NCBI GenBank assembly: GCA_913776965.1
Contig: CAJYQL010000118.1
Span: 1 to 39,217 of the forward strand
DNA: 39,217 nt
Origin: an uncultured Xylophilus sp.
Lineage (GTDB): Bacteria > Pseudomonadota > Gammaproteobacteria > Burkholderiales > Burkholderiaceae_C
Direction: 5' to 3'
Position numbers and translations under genes: made by a program. Under the pieces are notes generated by a model. That model was not told the DNA's origin and searched no databases. It worked only from the letters and a program-made list of their open reading frames with translations. Of this stretch, positions 1 through 6,909 are shown in pieces. Position 1 is the stretch's first letter, and each line of letters begins with the position of its first letter.

Positions 1-5
1 CCTCC

Positions 6-1304
6 TTGATCCGTACCACCCTCTCCACTTCCGTCTCCCGCCGCCTGGCCGCTACTGCGCTGGCGGCGCTGCCCGCCGTTCCGGCGCCCGCCCAGTTCCG
101 GGTCGAGGTCACCGGCGTCGGCGTCACCCAGCTGCCGATCGCGATCGCGTCCTTCCGCGGCGAAGACCAGAGTCCACAGAAGATCGCCGCCATCGTGCGC
201 GCCGACCTGGAGCGCAGCGGCCGTTTCCGCAATGTCGATGCGGGCGCCGAGTCTCTCGACGAAACCAGCCGACCCGACGTGAGCCAGTGGCGCCAGCGCG
301 GTGCCGATTCGCTCGCGAGCGGCAGCGTCGTCCGCCTGGCCGACGGCCGCTTCGACGTGCGCTTCCGGTTGTGGGACGTGGTCCGCGGTCAGGATCTCGG
401 CGGGCAGAGCTACGTCGTGCCGCAAGGCGACCTGCGGCTCGCGGCCCACCGCATCGCCGATTTCATCTACGAGAAGCTGACCGGCGAGAAGGGCGTGTTC
501 TCCACCCGCATCGCCTACGTCACCAAGGCCGGTTCGCGCCACACGCTGTGGGTGGCCGATGCCGACGGCGAGAACGCCCAGGCGGCGCTGGCCAGCCCCG
601 AACCGATCATTTCGCCCGCCTGGTCGCCGTCGGGCGGGCAGCTGGCATACGTGTCGTTCGAATCGCGCAAGCCGGTCGTCTACGTGCACGAAGTCTCGAC
701 CGGGCGCCGCCGGCTGATCGCCAACTTCCGCGGCAGCAACAGCGCGCCGGCATGGTCGCCGGACGGCCGCACGCTGGCCGTTACCCTGAGCCGCGACGGC
801 GGCTCGCAGCTCTACACCATCGACGCCAACGGCGGCGAGCCGCGCCGGCTGATGCAGAGCGCCGGCATCGATACCGAGCCGGTCTTCTCCGCCGACGGCC
901 GCAGCATCTATTTCGTGAGTGACCGCGGCGGTGCGCCGCAGATCTACCGCATCGCCGCCGGCGGCGGCAATGCCGAGCGCGTCACCTTCGGCGGCAGCTA
1001 CAACATCTCGCCCACGCTCAGCCCGGACGGCCGCTACCTCGCCTACATCTCACGGGTCGGCGGCGCGTTCAAGCTCCATGTGATGGAGCTGGGCGGCGGC
1101 AATGGCGTCGCGATCACCGACACATCGAACGACGAGAACCCCAGCTTCGCGCCCAACGGCCGCCTGATCGTCTACGCGACCCGCCAGGGGGGGCGCGACG
1201 CCCTCATGACGACCACGCTCGACGGCAAGATCAAGGCGCGCCTGCCCGGCCAGGGTGGCGACATTCGCGAGCCCGACTGGGGTCCGTTCCAGAAGCAGCC
1301 GTAA
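6..1304 (+). CDS. tolB: TolB, periplasmic propeller protein of Tol-Pal
   Basis: Periplasmic component of the Tol-Pal complex, which links the inner membrane TolQRA motor to the outer membrane lipoprotein Pal and supports envelope constriction. About 30 N-terminal residues form a signal peptide that ends just before QFRVEV. The TolB N-terminal domain follows (to about residue 150), then a beta-propeller whose blades repeat the pattern SPDGR plus a hydrophobic strand (AWSPSGGQLAYVS, AWSPDGRTLAVT, FSADGRSIYFVS, LSPDGRYLAYIS). Length (432 aa) is normal for the family. The start used is TTG at base 6. The frame is open to the window edge, so the true start may lie outside; tolQ, tolR and tolA would be expected there. 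pal follows after 39 bases. Confidence 0.95.
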   Translation: MIRTTLSTSVSRRLAATALAALPAVPAPAQFRVEVTGVGVTQLPIAIASFRGEDQSPQKIAAIVRADLERSGRFRNVDAGAESLDETSRPDVSQWRQRGADSLASGSVVRLADGRFDVRFRLWDVVRGQDLGGQSYVVPQGDLRLAAHRIADFIYEKLTGEKGVFSTRIAYVTKAGSRHTLWVADADGENAQAALASPEPIISPAWSPSGGQLAYVSFESRKPVVYVHEVSTGRRRLIANFRGSNSAPAWSPDGRTLAVTLSRDGGSQLYTIDANGGEPRRLMQSAGIDTEPVFSADGRSIYFVSDRGGAPQIYRIAAGGGNAERVTFGGSYNISPTLSPDGRYLAYISRVGGAFKLHVMELGGGNGVAITDTSNDENPSFAPNGRLIVYATRQGGRDALMTTTLDGKIKARLPGQGGDIREPDWGPFQKQP

Positions 1305-1343
1305 ACCATTCAAACGTCAGACCAACATCAGGAGGTTTTCACC

Positions 1344-1880
1344 ATGTTCCAGAAGATCACGCTGGCGCTCGCCGCCACCGCCCTCGTCGCGGGCTGCAGC
1401 TCGCCGGTCAAGCTCGACGAGCCGCCGGTGCAGGACCGCGGCACCGCCGCTGCCGGCATGGGCGGCGCCGGCGCGGGCGGCACCACGCAGAGCGGCGTGG
1501 CGCCGGTCGACCTGGGCCGCACCGCTGCCGATGCGCAAGGCCCGGTCGGCGTGGCGCGCATCGTCTACTTCGACTACGACAGCTACACCGTCAAGCCCGA
1601 ATTCCAGTCGCTGATCGAAGCGCACTCCCGCTTCCTGCGTGCCAACAGTGCCCGCCGTGTCGTGATCGAAGGCCACACCGACGACCGCGGCGGCAGCGAA
1701 TACAACCTCGCTCTCGGCCAGAAGCGGGCCGAGGCCGTACGCCGTGCCTTCGGCCTGCTCGGCGTGACCGATAGCCAGATCGAGGCGGTCAGCTTCGGCA
1801 AGGAAAAGCCCGCCGCGACCGGCAGCGACGAAGCCGCCTACGCGCAGAACCGCCGCGCCGAGATCTCCTACCGCCAATGA
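1344..1880 (+). CDS. pal: Pal, peptidoglycan-associated outer membrane lipoprotein
   Basis: Outer membrane lipoprotein that binds peptidoglycan through an OmpA-like C-terminal domain and contacts TolB. The N-terminus is a lipoprotein signal with lipobox LVAGC, so Cys18 would be acylated. Residue +2 is Ser, which fits outer membrane sorting. A Gly/Ala-rich linker (about 35-50) leads to the OmpA domain (about 70-178) with the diagnostic GHTDDRGGSEYNLALGQKRA motif. Start ATG at 1344 is supported by AGGAGG at 1331-1336. The stop codon overlaps the cpoB start (ATGA), indicating translational coupling. 178 aa is a normal length. Confidence 0.97.
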   Translation: MFQKITLALAATALVAGCSSPVKLDEPPVQDRGTAAAGMGGAGAGGTTQSGVAPVDLGRTAADAQGPVGVARIVYFDYDSYTVKPEFQSLIEAHSRFLRANSARRVVIEGHTDDRGGSEYNLALGQKRAEAVRRAFGLLGVTDSQIEAVSFGKEKPAATGSDEAAYAQNRRAEISYRQ

Positions 1881-2659
1881 GCGTGAAGCAGCTCACCGCC
1901 GCCGCCCTGGCGGCGCTGGCGCTGTGCGGCGCCACAGGACCGGCCCAGGCCGGTCTTTTCGATGATGCCGAGGCGCGGCGTGCGATCCTGGAGATCCGCC
2001 AGCGCATCGATGCCGGCAACGCGCGGTCCGACCGGCTGGCCGAGGACCTGCGCCGCTCCGGCGAAGACAACGAGCAGCTGCGCCGCAGCCTGCTCACCCT
2101 GCAGAGCCAGATCGAGACGCTGCGCTCCGACCAGGCCGCGCTGCGCGGGCAGAACGAACAGCTCCTGCGCGACGTGAGCGAACTGCAGCGGCGGCAGAAG
2201 GACATCGCGCAGGGCGTGGACGACCGGCTGAAGCAGATCGAGCCGTCCACGGTGACCGTCGACGGCCTCGAGTTCGCCGCCGATCCGGCCGAGAAGCGCG
2301 ACTTCGACGCGGCACTGGCGATCTTCCGCCAGGGCAACTTCACCGGTGCACAGACGGCTTTCACCGAATTCGCCAAGCGCTATCCGCGCAGCGGCTACGG
2401 CCCGTCCGCGCTGTTCTGGCTGGGCAACGCGCAGTACGCCAACCGCAACTACCGCGAGGCGATCGGCAACTTCCGCGCGCTGCTCAGCCAGGCGCCGGAG
2501 CATGCCCGTGCGCCGGAAGCGGCCCTGTCGATCGCCAACTGCCAGACCGAATTGAAGGACACCAAGGCCGCGCGCAAGACGCTCGAGGACCTGGTGAAGG
2601 CCTATCCGCAATCCGAGGCCGCATCCGCAGCCAAGGAGCGGCTGGCGCGCCTCAAGTGA
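1877..2659 (+). CDS. cpoB: CpoB/YbgF, Tol-Pal system periplasmic TPR protein
   Basis: Periplasmic coordinator of the Tol-Pal machine; in E. coli it links cell wall synthesis by PBP1B to outer membrane constriction. A signal peptide of about 25 residues ends near AQA. A charged, Arg/Glu/Gln-rich coiled coil (about 30-125) follows, which is the trimerisation region in this family. The C-terminal half (about 140-260) holds TPR-like repeats, with FDAALAIFRQGNFTGAQTAF as the first and SGYGPSALFWLGNAQYANRN as the next. It overlaps pal by four bases at its start and overlaps the tcdA start at its end. 260 aa is typical. Confidence 0.94.
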   Translation: MSVKQLTAAALAALALCGATGPAQAGLFDDAEARRAILEIRQRIDAGNARSDRLAEDLRRSGEDNEQLRRSLLTLQSQIETLRSDQAALRGQNEQLLRDVSELQRRQKDIAQGVDDRLKQIEPSTVTVDGLEFAADPAEKRDFDAALAIFRQGNFTGAQTAFTEFAKRYPRSGYGPSALFWLGNAQYANRNYREAIGNFRALLSQAPEHARAPEAALSIANCQTELKDTKAARKTLEDLVKAYPQSEAASAAKERLARLK

Positions 2660-3489
2660 CGCAACTGCCCGGCGCGGCCACGGGGGCCACGGACGCTGAC
2701 GGGGACGACGGGCTGGCCCGCCGGTTCGGCGGACTGGACCGGCTCTACGGCGTGGCGGGCGGCGCCCGGATCCGGGCGGCCTGCGTCGTCGTCGTCGGGA
2801 TCGGCGGCGTCGGTTCCTGGACTGCCGAGGCGCTGGCGCGCAGCGGGGTGGGGCGGTTGGTGCTGGTGGACATGGACCATGTGTCCGAATCGAACGTCAA
2901 CCGGCAGATCCACGCGACCACCACGACGCTTGGCCAGTCGAAGGTCCTGGCGATGCAGCAGCGCATCGCAGGCATCCACCCGGGCTGCCGGGTGGACCTC
3001 ATCGACGATTTCGTGACGCCCGACAACTGGGCCTCCCTCGTCTCGCCGGAAGCCGAAGGCGTCGTGGATGCCTGCGACCAGGTCCAGGCCAAGGCCGCGA
3101 TGGCCGCGTGGGCACGCCGGCAGGGCCGCGCCTTTCCGTTTGTCACCGTCGGGGCTGCGGGGGGCAAACGCTGGGCGCATAAGGTCGACCTGGACGATCT
3201 GGCGCGCACCACGCACGATCCGCTGCTCGCCCAGCTGCGCTACCGGCTGCGCAAGCAGCACGGCGCGCCCCGCGACGGCAAGGTTATTGGCATCGACTGC
3301 GTGTTCAGCCGCGAAGCGGTCGCGGCCCCCGACGCTTCCTGTGCGGTGGAAGGGGACGGATCGCTGAACTGCCACGGTTACGGATCGGCGGTCAGTGTGA
3401 CCGCGACCTTCGGCATGGTGGCTGCCGGCCATATCCTGGACCGCATCGCGGCAGGCAACGGGCGAAACACCGCAAAACGCACGCTATAA
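2656..3489 (+). CDS. tcdA: TcdA, tRNA threonylcarbamoyladenosine dehydratase
   Basis: E1-like ThiF/MoeB-family enzyme that uses ATP to cyclise t6A at position 37 of ANN-decoding tRNAs to ct6A. The nucleotide-binding motif GIGGVGSWTAEALARSGVG lies near residue 49. It is followed by the acidic strand VLVDMDHV and the family signature SNVNRQ. The middle carries VDACDQVQAKAAM and VTVGAAGGK. Start is GTG at 2656, overlapping the cpoB stop, so expression is coupled to the tol-pal transcript. Length is 277 aa. A tRNA-Lys gene follows directly; tRNA-Lys is an ANN decoder and therefore a potential substrate, which may be coincidence. Confidence 0.93.
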   Translation: MTQLPGAATGATDADGDDGLARRFGGLDRLYGVAGGARIRAACVVVVGIGGVGSWTAEALARSGVGRLVLVDMDHVSESNVNRQIHATTTTLGQSKVLAMQQRIAGIHPGCRVDLIDDFVTPDNWASLVSPEAEGVVDACDQVQAKAAMAAWARRQGRAFPFVTVGAAGGKRWAHKVDLDDLARTTHDPLLAQLRYRLRKQHGAPRDGKVIGIDCVFSREAVAAPDASCAVEGDGSLNCHGYGSAVSVTATFGMVAAGHILDRIAAGNGRNTAKRTL

Positions 3490-3490
3490 T
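3485..3490 (+). promoter_or_regulatory. -10 element of the tRNA-Lys promoter
   Basis: A perfect TATAAT hexamer lies 35 bases before the mature tRNA-Lys 5' end. It overlaps the TAA stop codon of tcdA (3487-3489). No convincing -35 box is visible at 16-18 bases upstream. Transcription would start near 3497, which leaves a short 5' leader for RNase P. Confidence 0.6.
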
Positions 3491-3525
3491 CGCAGGCTTT
3501 GCTGACGTGCTCACGCACGACTGCA

Positions 3526-3601
3526 GGGACGTTAGCTCAGTTGGTAGAGCAGCGGACTTTTAATCCGTTTGTCGTGGGTTCGACCCCCGCACGTCCCACC
3601 A
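3526..3601 (+). tRNA. tRNA-Lys (anticodon TTT)
   Basis: A complete cloverleaf can be drawn. The acceptor stem is GGGACGT with ACGTCCC, the D-arm is GCTC/GAGC, and the anticodon stem GCGGA/TCCGT encloses loop CTTTTAA with anticodon TTT at 3559-3561. The T-arm is GTGGG-TTCGACC-CCCGC. The discriminator is A, with an encoded CCA at 3599-3601. Length is 76 bases. It decodes AAA and AAG lysine codons. Confidence 0.98.
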
Positions 3602-3624
3602 TCATCAGCCCTTACGGGGCTTGG

Positions 3625-3661
3625 CGCCGCAGCTATCAAATAGGTAGCTGCGGCGTTTCTC
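3625..3661 (+). terminator. Hairpin after tRNA-Lys, terminator-like
   Basis: A stem of about 13 pairs (3625-3637 with 3643-3655, one G-T pair) closes an AAATA loop and is followed by a pyrimidine-rich TTTCTCTTTCT. It sits 24 bases after the tRNA and is the likely end of its transcript. The core of the hairpin (3632-3648) is one copy of the dispersed 17-nt palindrome listed separately. Confidence 0.65.
3632..3648 (+). repeat. Dispersed 17-nt palindrome, copy 1
   Basis: GCTATCAAATAGGTAGC. It matches the pattern GCTAT-N7-ATAGC with one change in the right arm. It is intergenic, inside the terminator-like hairpin after tRNA-Lys. Other copies are at 6309, 21632, 27022 and 36943. Confidence 0.6.
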
Positions 3662-3683
3662 TTTCTGAAGAATATGAGACGGA

Positions 3684-3703
3684 ATATGGGAGGTGTCCCA
3701 TAT
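3684..3703. repeat. Perfect inverted repeat, 8-bp arms
   Basis: ATATGGGA-GGTG-TCCCATAT. Both arms are perfect and AT-rich in a GC-rich context. It lies between tRNA-Lys and the small gene at 3859, with no gene of its own. It could be an operator or a small RNA hairpin; nothing in the sequence decides. Confidence 0.6.
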
Positions 3704-3820
3704 CAGTCGCTCTCGTATGCACCCCGCTGGGTCGAGCGAATTCGATTCGAAGCAGAACCTTCGTCGTACACGACCCGTCGTGGCGTCTTGTCACATCGCT
3801 TCAGGCGGCTGCCCCAATCA

Positions 3821-3840
3821 TCGGAATTGATCGATTCCGA
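3821..3840. promoter_or_regulatory. Inverted repeat in front of the small gene
   Basis: TCGGAAT-TGATCG-ATTCCGA, a perfect 7-bp inverted repeat ending 18 bases before the ATG at 3859 and 8 bases before its Shine-Dalgarno. The position suits a repressor operator or a 5'-UTR hairpin. No clear sigma-70 promoter was recognised beside it. Confidence 0.45.
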
Positions 3841-3858
3841 CCCGTTGCAGGAGCAGCC

Positions 3859-4137
3859 ATGACACGACCCGCCGACACCCTCCGCGACCCCGGCGCCAGC
3901 CCCGATGGCCGTACCGGCGTGAACTCGCCCAATTCGGCCAATCCCGGCGAGCCGTATGCCAACACCAAGCCGGGCACCGCGTCCAACAGCACCGTGGGCG
4001 AAAAGCCGTTCCACCCGGAAGACGGTGCGGATGCCGGAATGATGCAGATCCAGCAGACGGAGGCCGAACGGGCCCGCAAGGCACCGGACGGCATCGGCAC
4101 GCCTGCGGAACCCGAGCCGCCGAAAAAGTCCAGTTGA
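3859..4137 (+). CDS. Small hydrophilic, probably disordered protein, unknown function
   Basis: I do not recognise this 92-residue protein. Start ATG at 3859 has a good Shine-Dalgarno, AGGAG at 3849-3853. The product is rich in Pro, Gly, Asn, Thr, Ser, Glu and Lys and has no hydrophobic segment, signal peptide or cysteine. It looks intrinsically disordered, with a short more helical stretch (MMQIQQTEAERARKA, about residues 60-75) and a basic-Ser tail PPKKSS. It stands alone between tRNA-Lys and the convergent hslR, with two perfect inverted repeats upstream. The window offers no functional hint. The strong ribosome site and normal codon use argue that it is a real gene. Confidence 0.6.
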   Translation: MTRPADTLRDPGASPDGRTGVNSPNSANPGEPYANTKPGTASNSTVGEKPFHPEDGADAGMMQIQQTEAERARKAPDGIGTPAEPEPPKKSS

Positions 4138-4148
4138 CCGGACGCAGG

Positions 4149-4170
4149 CGCCAACCCATGAAGGTTGGCG
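4149..4170. terminator. Hairpin between convergent genes
   Basis: Perfect 8-bp stem CGCCAACC / GGTTGGCG with a six-base loop, in the 52-base gap between the small gene (+) and hslR (-). No T-tract follows on either strand, so it may slow or trim transcripts rather than terminate them strictly. Confidence 0.5.
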
Positions 4171-4189
4171 GCAGGCGCGCCGCCCGGCG

Positions 4190-4618
4190 TCAGTCGTCGA
4201 TCGACGCACTCCAGCGGTCGTCCCAGCCCCGCCGGTCGCTTTCGCGCTCGATGTCCCGCCGGTCGCGCTTGGTCGGCCGGCCGTGGACCAGGCTGCTGGC
4301 GGGCTCCGGCGCCAGCCGCATCTGTTCGGCGAAGCGCTCGCGGGCGGCGACGCTCTCCGCGGTTTCCTCGTAAAGCTGCTGGGCGACGGGCGCCGGACCA
4401 CGCAGCTTGCTCAGGCCGCGGACCACCACCGTGCGCGGCACCGGGCCCTGGCGCAGCAGCACCGTGTCGCCGGGCTTCAGTTCGCGCGAGGGCTTGGCGC
4501 TCTGGCCGTTCACCTCGACGCGGCCGCGGCCGATCTCCTCCACGGCGAGCGCGCGGGTCTTGTAGAACCGGGCGCTCCACAGCCACTTGTCCAGGCGCAG
4601 GGTATCGGGCGCGATCAT
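4190..4618 (-). CDS. hslR: HslR/Hsp15-type S4-domain RNA-binding protein
   Basis: Small S4-domain protein related to Hsp15, which in E. coli binds stalled 50S subunits carrying nascent peptidyl-tRNA and helps recycle them. The S4 domain occupies about residues 7-65 (LRLDKWLWSARFYKTRALA, then GRVEVNGQSAKPSRELKPGD). The C-terminus is strongly charged (PTKRDRRDIERESDRRGWDD), as in the family. 142 aa is close to the usual length. Its ATG overlaps the tctE stop (ATGA), so it is probably translated from the tctD-tctE message. That link between a sensor kinase and a ribosome rescue factor is probably chance operon packing. Confidence 0.9.
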   Translation of the reverse strand: MIAPDTLRLDKWLWSARFYKTRALAVEEIGRGRVEVNGQSAKPSRELKPGDTVLLRQGPVPRTVVVRGLSKLRGPAPVAQQLYEETAESVAARERFAEQMRLAPEPASSLVHGRPTKRDRRDIERESDRRGWDDRWSASIDD

Positions 4619-6054
4619 GGGGAGATTGTGCCGCGGGCTGCCGACGCACTGCTGTCGGCCGAAGGCGCGCCGATACCGGGCAGCCGGACCACGGCATCGA
4701 GTCCGCCTTCGGCCCGGTTGACGAGCGCGATGCTGCCGCCGAGCGCCTGCACGATCTCGCGGCAGATCGCGAGGCCCAGGCCCGATCCGCCGGGCATGCC
4801 GCCGGTGGAGAAGGGCTGGAACAGCCGCTCGCGCAGGCTGTCGGGAATGCCGGGACCGGCGTCGGCGACCGTCATGCGGACGCTGCCGTCCTCGATCTCC
4901 ACCCGCAGCGCGAGCGGTGCGCCGTGCGGGCTGTGGCGGATCGCGTTGTGCAACAGGTTGCGCGACAGCTCCCGCAGCATCCAGTCGTGCGCCCGCACCC
5001 AGCCGGGCACGGTCGCCAGCGAAAAGTCGAGGTCCTTGTCCGCGATCAAGGGCGACACGTCGAGCGCCACTTCGCGCAGCACCGCCGACAGGTCGCGCGG
5101 CGGAGCATCCTCCTGGCGCAGCTGCTCGACCTTGGCGAGCGACAGCATCTGGTTGGCCAGCGCGGTCGCCCGGTCCACCGTGGTGTCGATCTCGGCGAGC
5201 GCCTGGTCGGCCGGCAGGTCGCCGCGCATCGCCGACTGGGTCTGCACCTTCAGCACCGCCAGCGGCGTGCGCAGCTGGTGGGCGGCGTCGCGCACGAAGC
5301 GCTTCTGGTGGTCGAGCTGGTGGCGCAGGCGCTGCATCACCTGGTTGGTCGCATCGACCAGCGGTAGCAGTTCGCGCGGGGCACCCGGGGCGGCAATCGG
5401 GCTCAGGTCGCCCTCGGTGCGGGCCCCGAGGCCGGCGCTCAGCTGGCGGACCGGGCGGGTGGCGCGCTGCACCACCAGCACCACGACGAAGGCGATCACC
5501 AGCACCAGGCCGGCTTGGCCGGTCAGTGTTTCCACCAGCACCTGCCGCGCCAGGCCTTCTCGCAGTTCCAGCGTTTCGGCGACCTGGATCACCGCCATCG
5601 TGCGGCCTTCGGCGCTCGCCACCGGCTGAAGAAGGACGGCTACCCGTACGTCGCGGCCGCGGAAGCGGTCGTCGTAAAAATCGACCAGCGCCGCATACGG
5701 CGGCCGCAGCGGGATGTGGCCGCGCCAGAACGGCAGTTCCTCGAAGCCCGACACCAGGCGCCCACCCTCGTCGGACACCCGGTAGAACATGCGGCTCTGA
5801 TTGTCCGCCTCGAAGATCTCGAGCGCCGAGTAGGGCACGATGGCGCGCAGCCGCGCTGCGTCGCCCACGCCCGTCACGTCGAGCTGCTCGCTGATCGACT
5901 TGGCCGAGGCCAGCAGCGTGCGGTCGTAGGCGGTGCTGACCGCAGCCAGCGCCTGCTGGTAGAGCGTGACGGTATTGAAGGCGACCAGTGCGATCACTGG
6001 CAGCAGGATGCCGAGCAGCAGCCGCCGGCGCAGCGAGCGCGGCTTGCGCGCCAT
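4615..6054 (-). CDS. tctE: TctE-type sensor histidine kinase
   Basis: Membrane sensor kinase pairing with the adjacent response regulator, predicted to sense tricarboxylates or related organic acids. It has a first membrane helix (about 10-32), a periplasmic sensor region with family pattern FYDDRFRGRDVRVAV (about 125-140), and a second helix (about 180-196). The DHp domain contains RDAAHQLRTPLAVL with phospho-acceptor His259. The ATPase domain has an N box (NLLHNAIRHSPHG), G1 (DAGPGIPDS) and G2 (GGSGLGLAICREIVQALGG). 479 aa. It overlaps tctD and hslR by ATGA junctions. Its divergent neighbour tctCBA supports the assignment. Confidence 0.9.
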   Translation of the reverse strand: MARKPRSLRRRLLLGILLPVIALVAFNTVTLYQQALAAVSTAYDRTLLASAKSISEQLDVTGVGDAARLRAIVPYSALEIFEADNQSRMFYRVSDEGGRLVSGFEELPFWRGHIPLRPPYAALVDFYDDRFRGRDVRVAVLLQPVASAEGRTMAVIQVAETLELREGLARQVLVETLTGQAGLVLVIAFVVVLVVQRATRPVRQLSAGLGARTEGDLSPIAAPGAPRELLPLVDATNQVMQRLRHQLDHQKRFVRDAAHQLRTPLAVLKVQTQSAMRGDLPADQALAEIDTTVDRATALANQMLSLAKVEQLRQEDAPPRDLSAVLREVALDVSPLIADKDLDFSLATVPGWVRAHDWMLRELSRNLLHNAIRHSPHGAPLALRVEIEDGSVRMTVADAGPGIPDSLRERLFQPFSTGGMPGGSGLGLAICREIVQALGGSIALVNRAEGGLDAVVRLPGIGAPSADSSASAARGTISP

Positions 6055-6755
6055 CAGCTGTCGGCCTTCAGCAGGTAGCCCAGGCCTCGCAGCGTCATCA
6101 GCGCGGTGCCGGTGCCTGCCAGCTTCTTGCGCAGGCGGTAGACGACTACCTCGATCGCCTCGTACTGCACCTCGGCCTCGCCGGGAAAGACGAGCTCGAA
6201 CAGCCGCTCCTTGGCGACCGCATGGCCTGGCTGCGCCATCAGGGCCTTGAGCAGCGCGAGTTCGCGTGGCGTCAGTTCCATCACTTCGCCGCGGCAGTAG
6301 ATGGCGCCGCTATGCTTTTCATAGCGCAATGCGCCCGCCTGCAGGGCGCCAGGGTCGTTTTCGGTGCTGGACACCGGCCGTTCGGCCGCGGAGCGTCGTC
6401 CCAGCGCGCGCAGTCGGGCTTCCAGTTCGTCGAGGTCGAACGGTTTGGGCAGGTAGTCGTCGGCGCCGGCGTTCAGGCCGAGCACCCGGTCCCCGACCGT
6501 GCCGCGCGCGGTCAGCAGCAGCACCGGCGTCTTCAGGCCGCGTCTGCGGGCAGCGGCCAGCACCTCCAGCCCGTCGAGGCCGGGCAGCGTCAGGTCGAGT
6601 ACCACCACGTCGGGCGGGCCGCCGGCGGCGTCGGCCCAGTGCGACAGCGCCTCCCGGCCGTCGCCGACCGCGGCGACCTCGATGCCACGACGGGTCAGCG
6701 ACCGTTGCAGGGTGGTGCGCAGGACGGTGTCGTCCTCGACGAGCAGGAGCTTCAT
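6054..6755 (-). CDS. tctD: TctD-type OmpR-family response regulator
   Basis: DNA-binding response regulator partner of TctE, predicted to activate the divergent tctCBA operon. Receiver domain residues 1-118: acidic pair Asp8/Asp9, phospho-acceptor Asp54 in VVVLDLTLPG, Thr82 and Lys104 in YLPKP. The winged-helix output domain (about 140-230) carries LTPRELALLKALM and the recognition region EVVVYRLRKKL. I start at the ATG at 6755 (MKLLLVEDD), where the family normally begins. An ATG at 6767 (MSAP...) and one at 6809 are alternatives; none has a strong Shine-Dalgarno. The gene contains a copy of the dispersed palindrome at 6309-6325, encoding part of RYEKHSG. Confidence 0.9.
   Translation of the reverse strand: MKLLLVEDDTVLRTTLQRSLTRRGIEVAAVGDGREALSHWADAAGGPPDVVVLDLTLPGLDGLEVLAAARRRGLKTPVLLLTARGTVGDRVLGLNAGADDYLPKPFDLDELEARLRALGRRSAAERPVSSTENDPGALQAGALRYEKHSGAIYCRGEVMELTPRELALLKALMAQPGHAVAKERLFELVFPGEAEVQYEAIEVVVYRLRKKLAGTGTALMTLRGLGYLLKADS
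6309..6325 (-). repeat. Dispersed 17-nt palindrome, copy 2 (inside tctD)
   Basis: On the minus strand GCTATGAAAAGCATAGC, an exact match to GCTAT-N7-ATAGC with a 6-bp perfect stem. It lies in the coding sequence of tctD, in the linker before the DNA-binding domain, and encodes YEKHS in a different reading phase from the copies in yejF and truB. Confidence 0.55.
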
Positions 6756-6767
6756 GGGCGCCGACAT

Positions 6768-6909
6768 TAGCACCGCGGCCCGACTGCACCGCGCCGGGGC
6801 GTGGTGCACCGGTTACGGGATTTCCCTAGGGCGCCGGACAGCCGTTTGACAGGCGGGCGGCGCATCATCGCCGCGACCCGAACCGAGAACCCCTACACAG
6901 GAGACACGC
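6768..6909. promoter_or_regulatory. Divergent tctD / tctC control region
   Basis: A 142-base gap between the divergent regulator and transporter operons. A perfect TTGACA lies at 6846-6851, but no matching -10 is seen 16-18 bases further on. That would suit an activator-dependent promoter, consistent with TctD control. An inverted repeat TGCACC...GGTGCA (6785-6808) and a small palindrome GGGATTTCCC (6817-6826) are candidate regulator sites. The tctC Shine-Dalgarno GGAG lies shortly before the ATG at 6910. Confidence 0.45.

Noticed and set aside
3526-3860. An integrated element at the 3' end of tRNA-Lys
   Set aside because: The following gap is AT-richer, which is suggestive, but no repeated copy of the tRNA 3' end, integrase or phage gene was found downstream.
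4283-5629. Long plus-strand open frames opposite tctE and hslR
   Set aside because: Shadow frames, rich in Arg, Ser and Ala without motifs; the minus-strand kinase has all its boxes.
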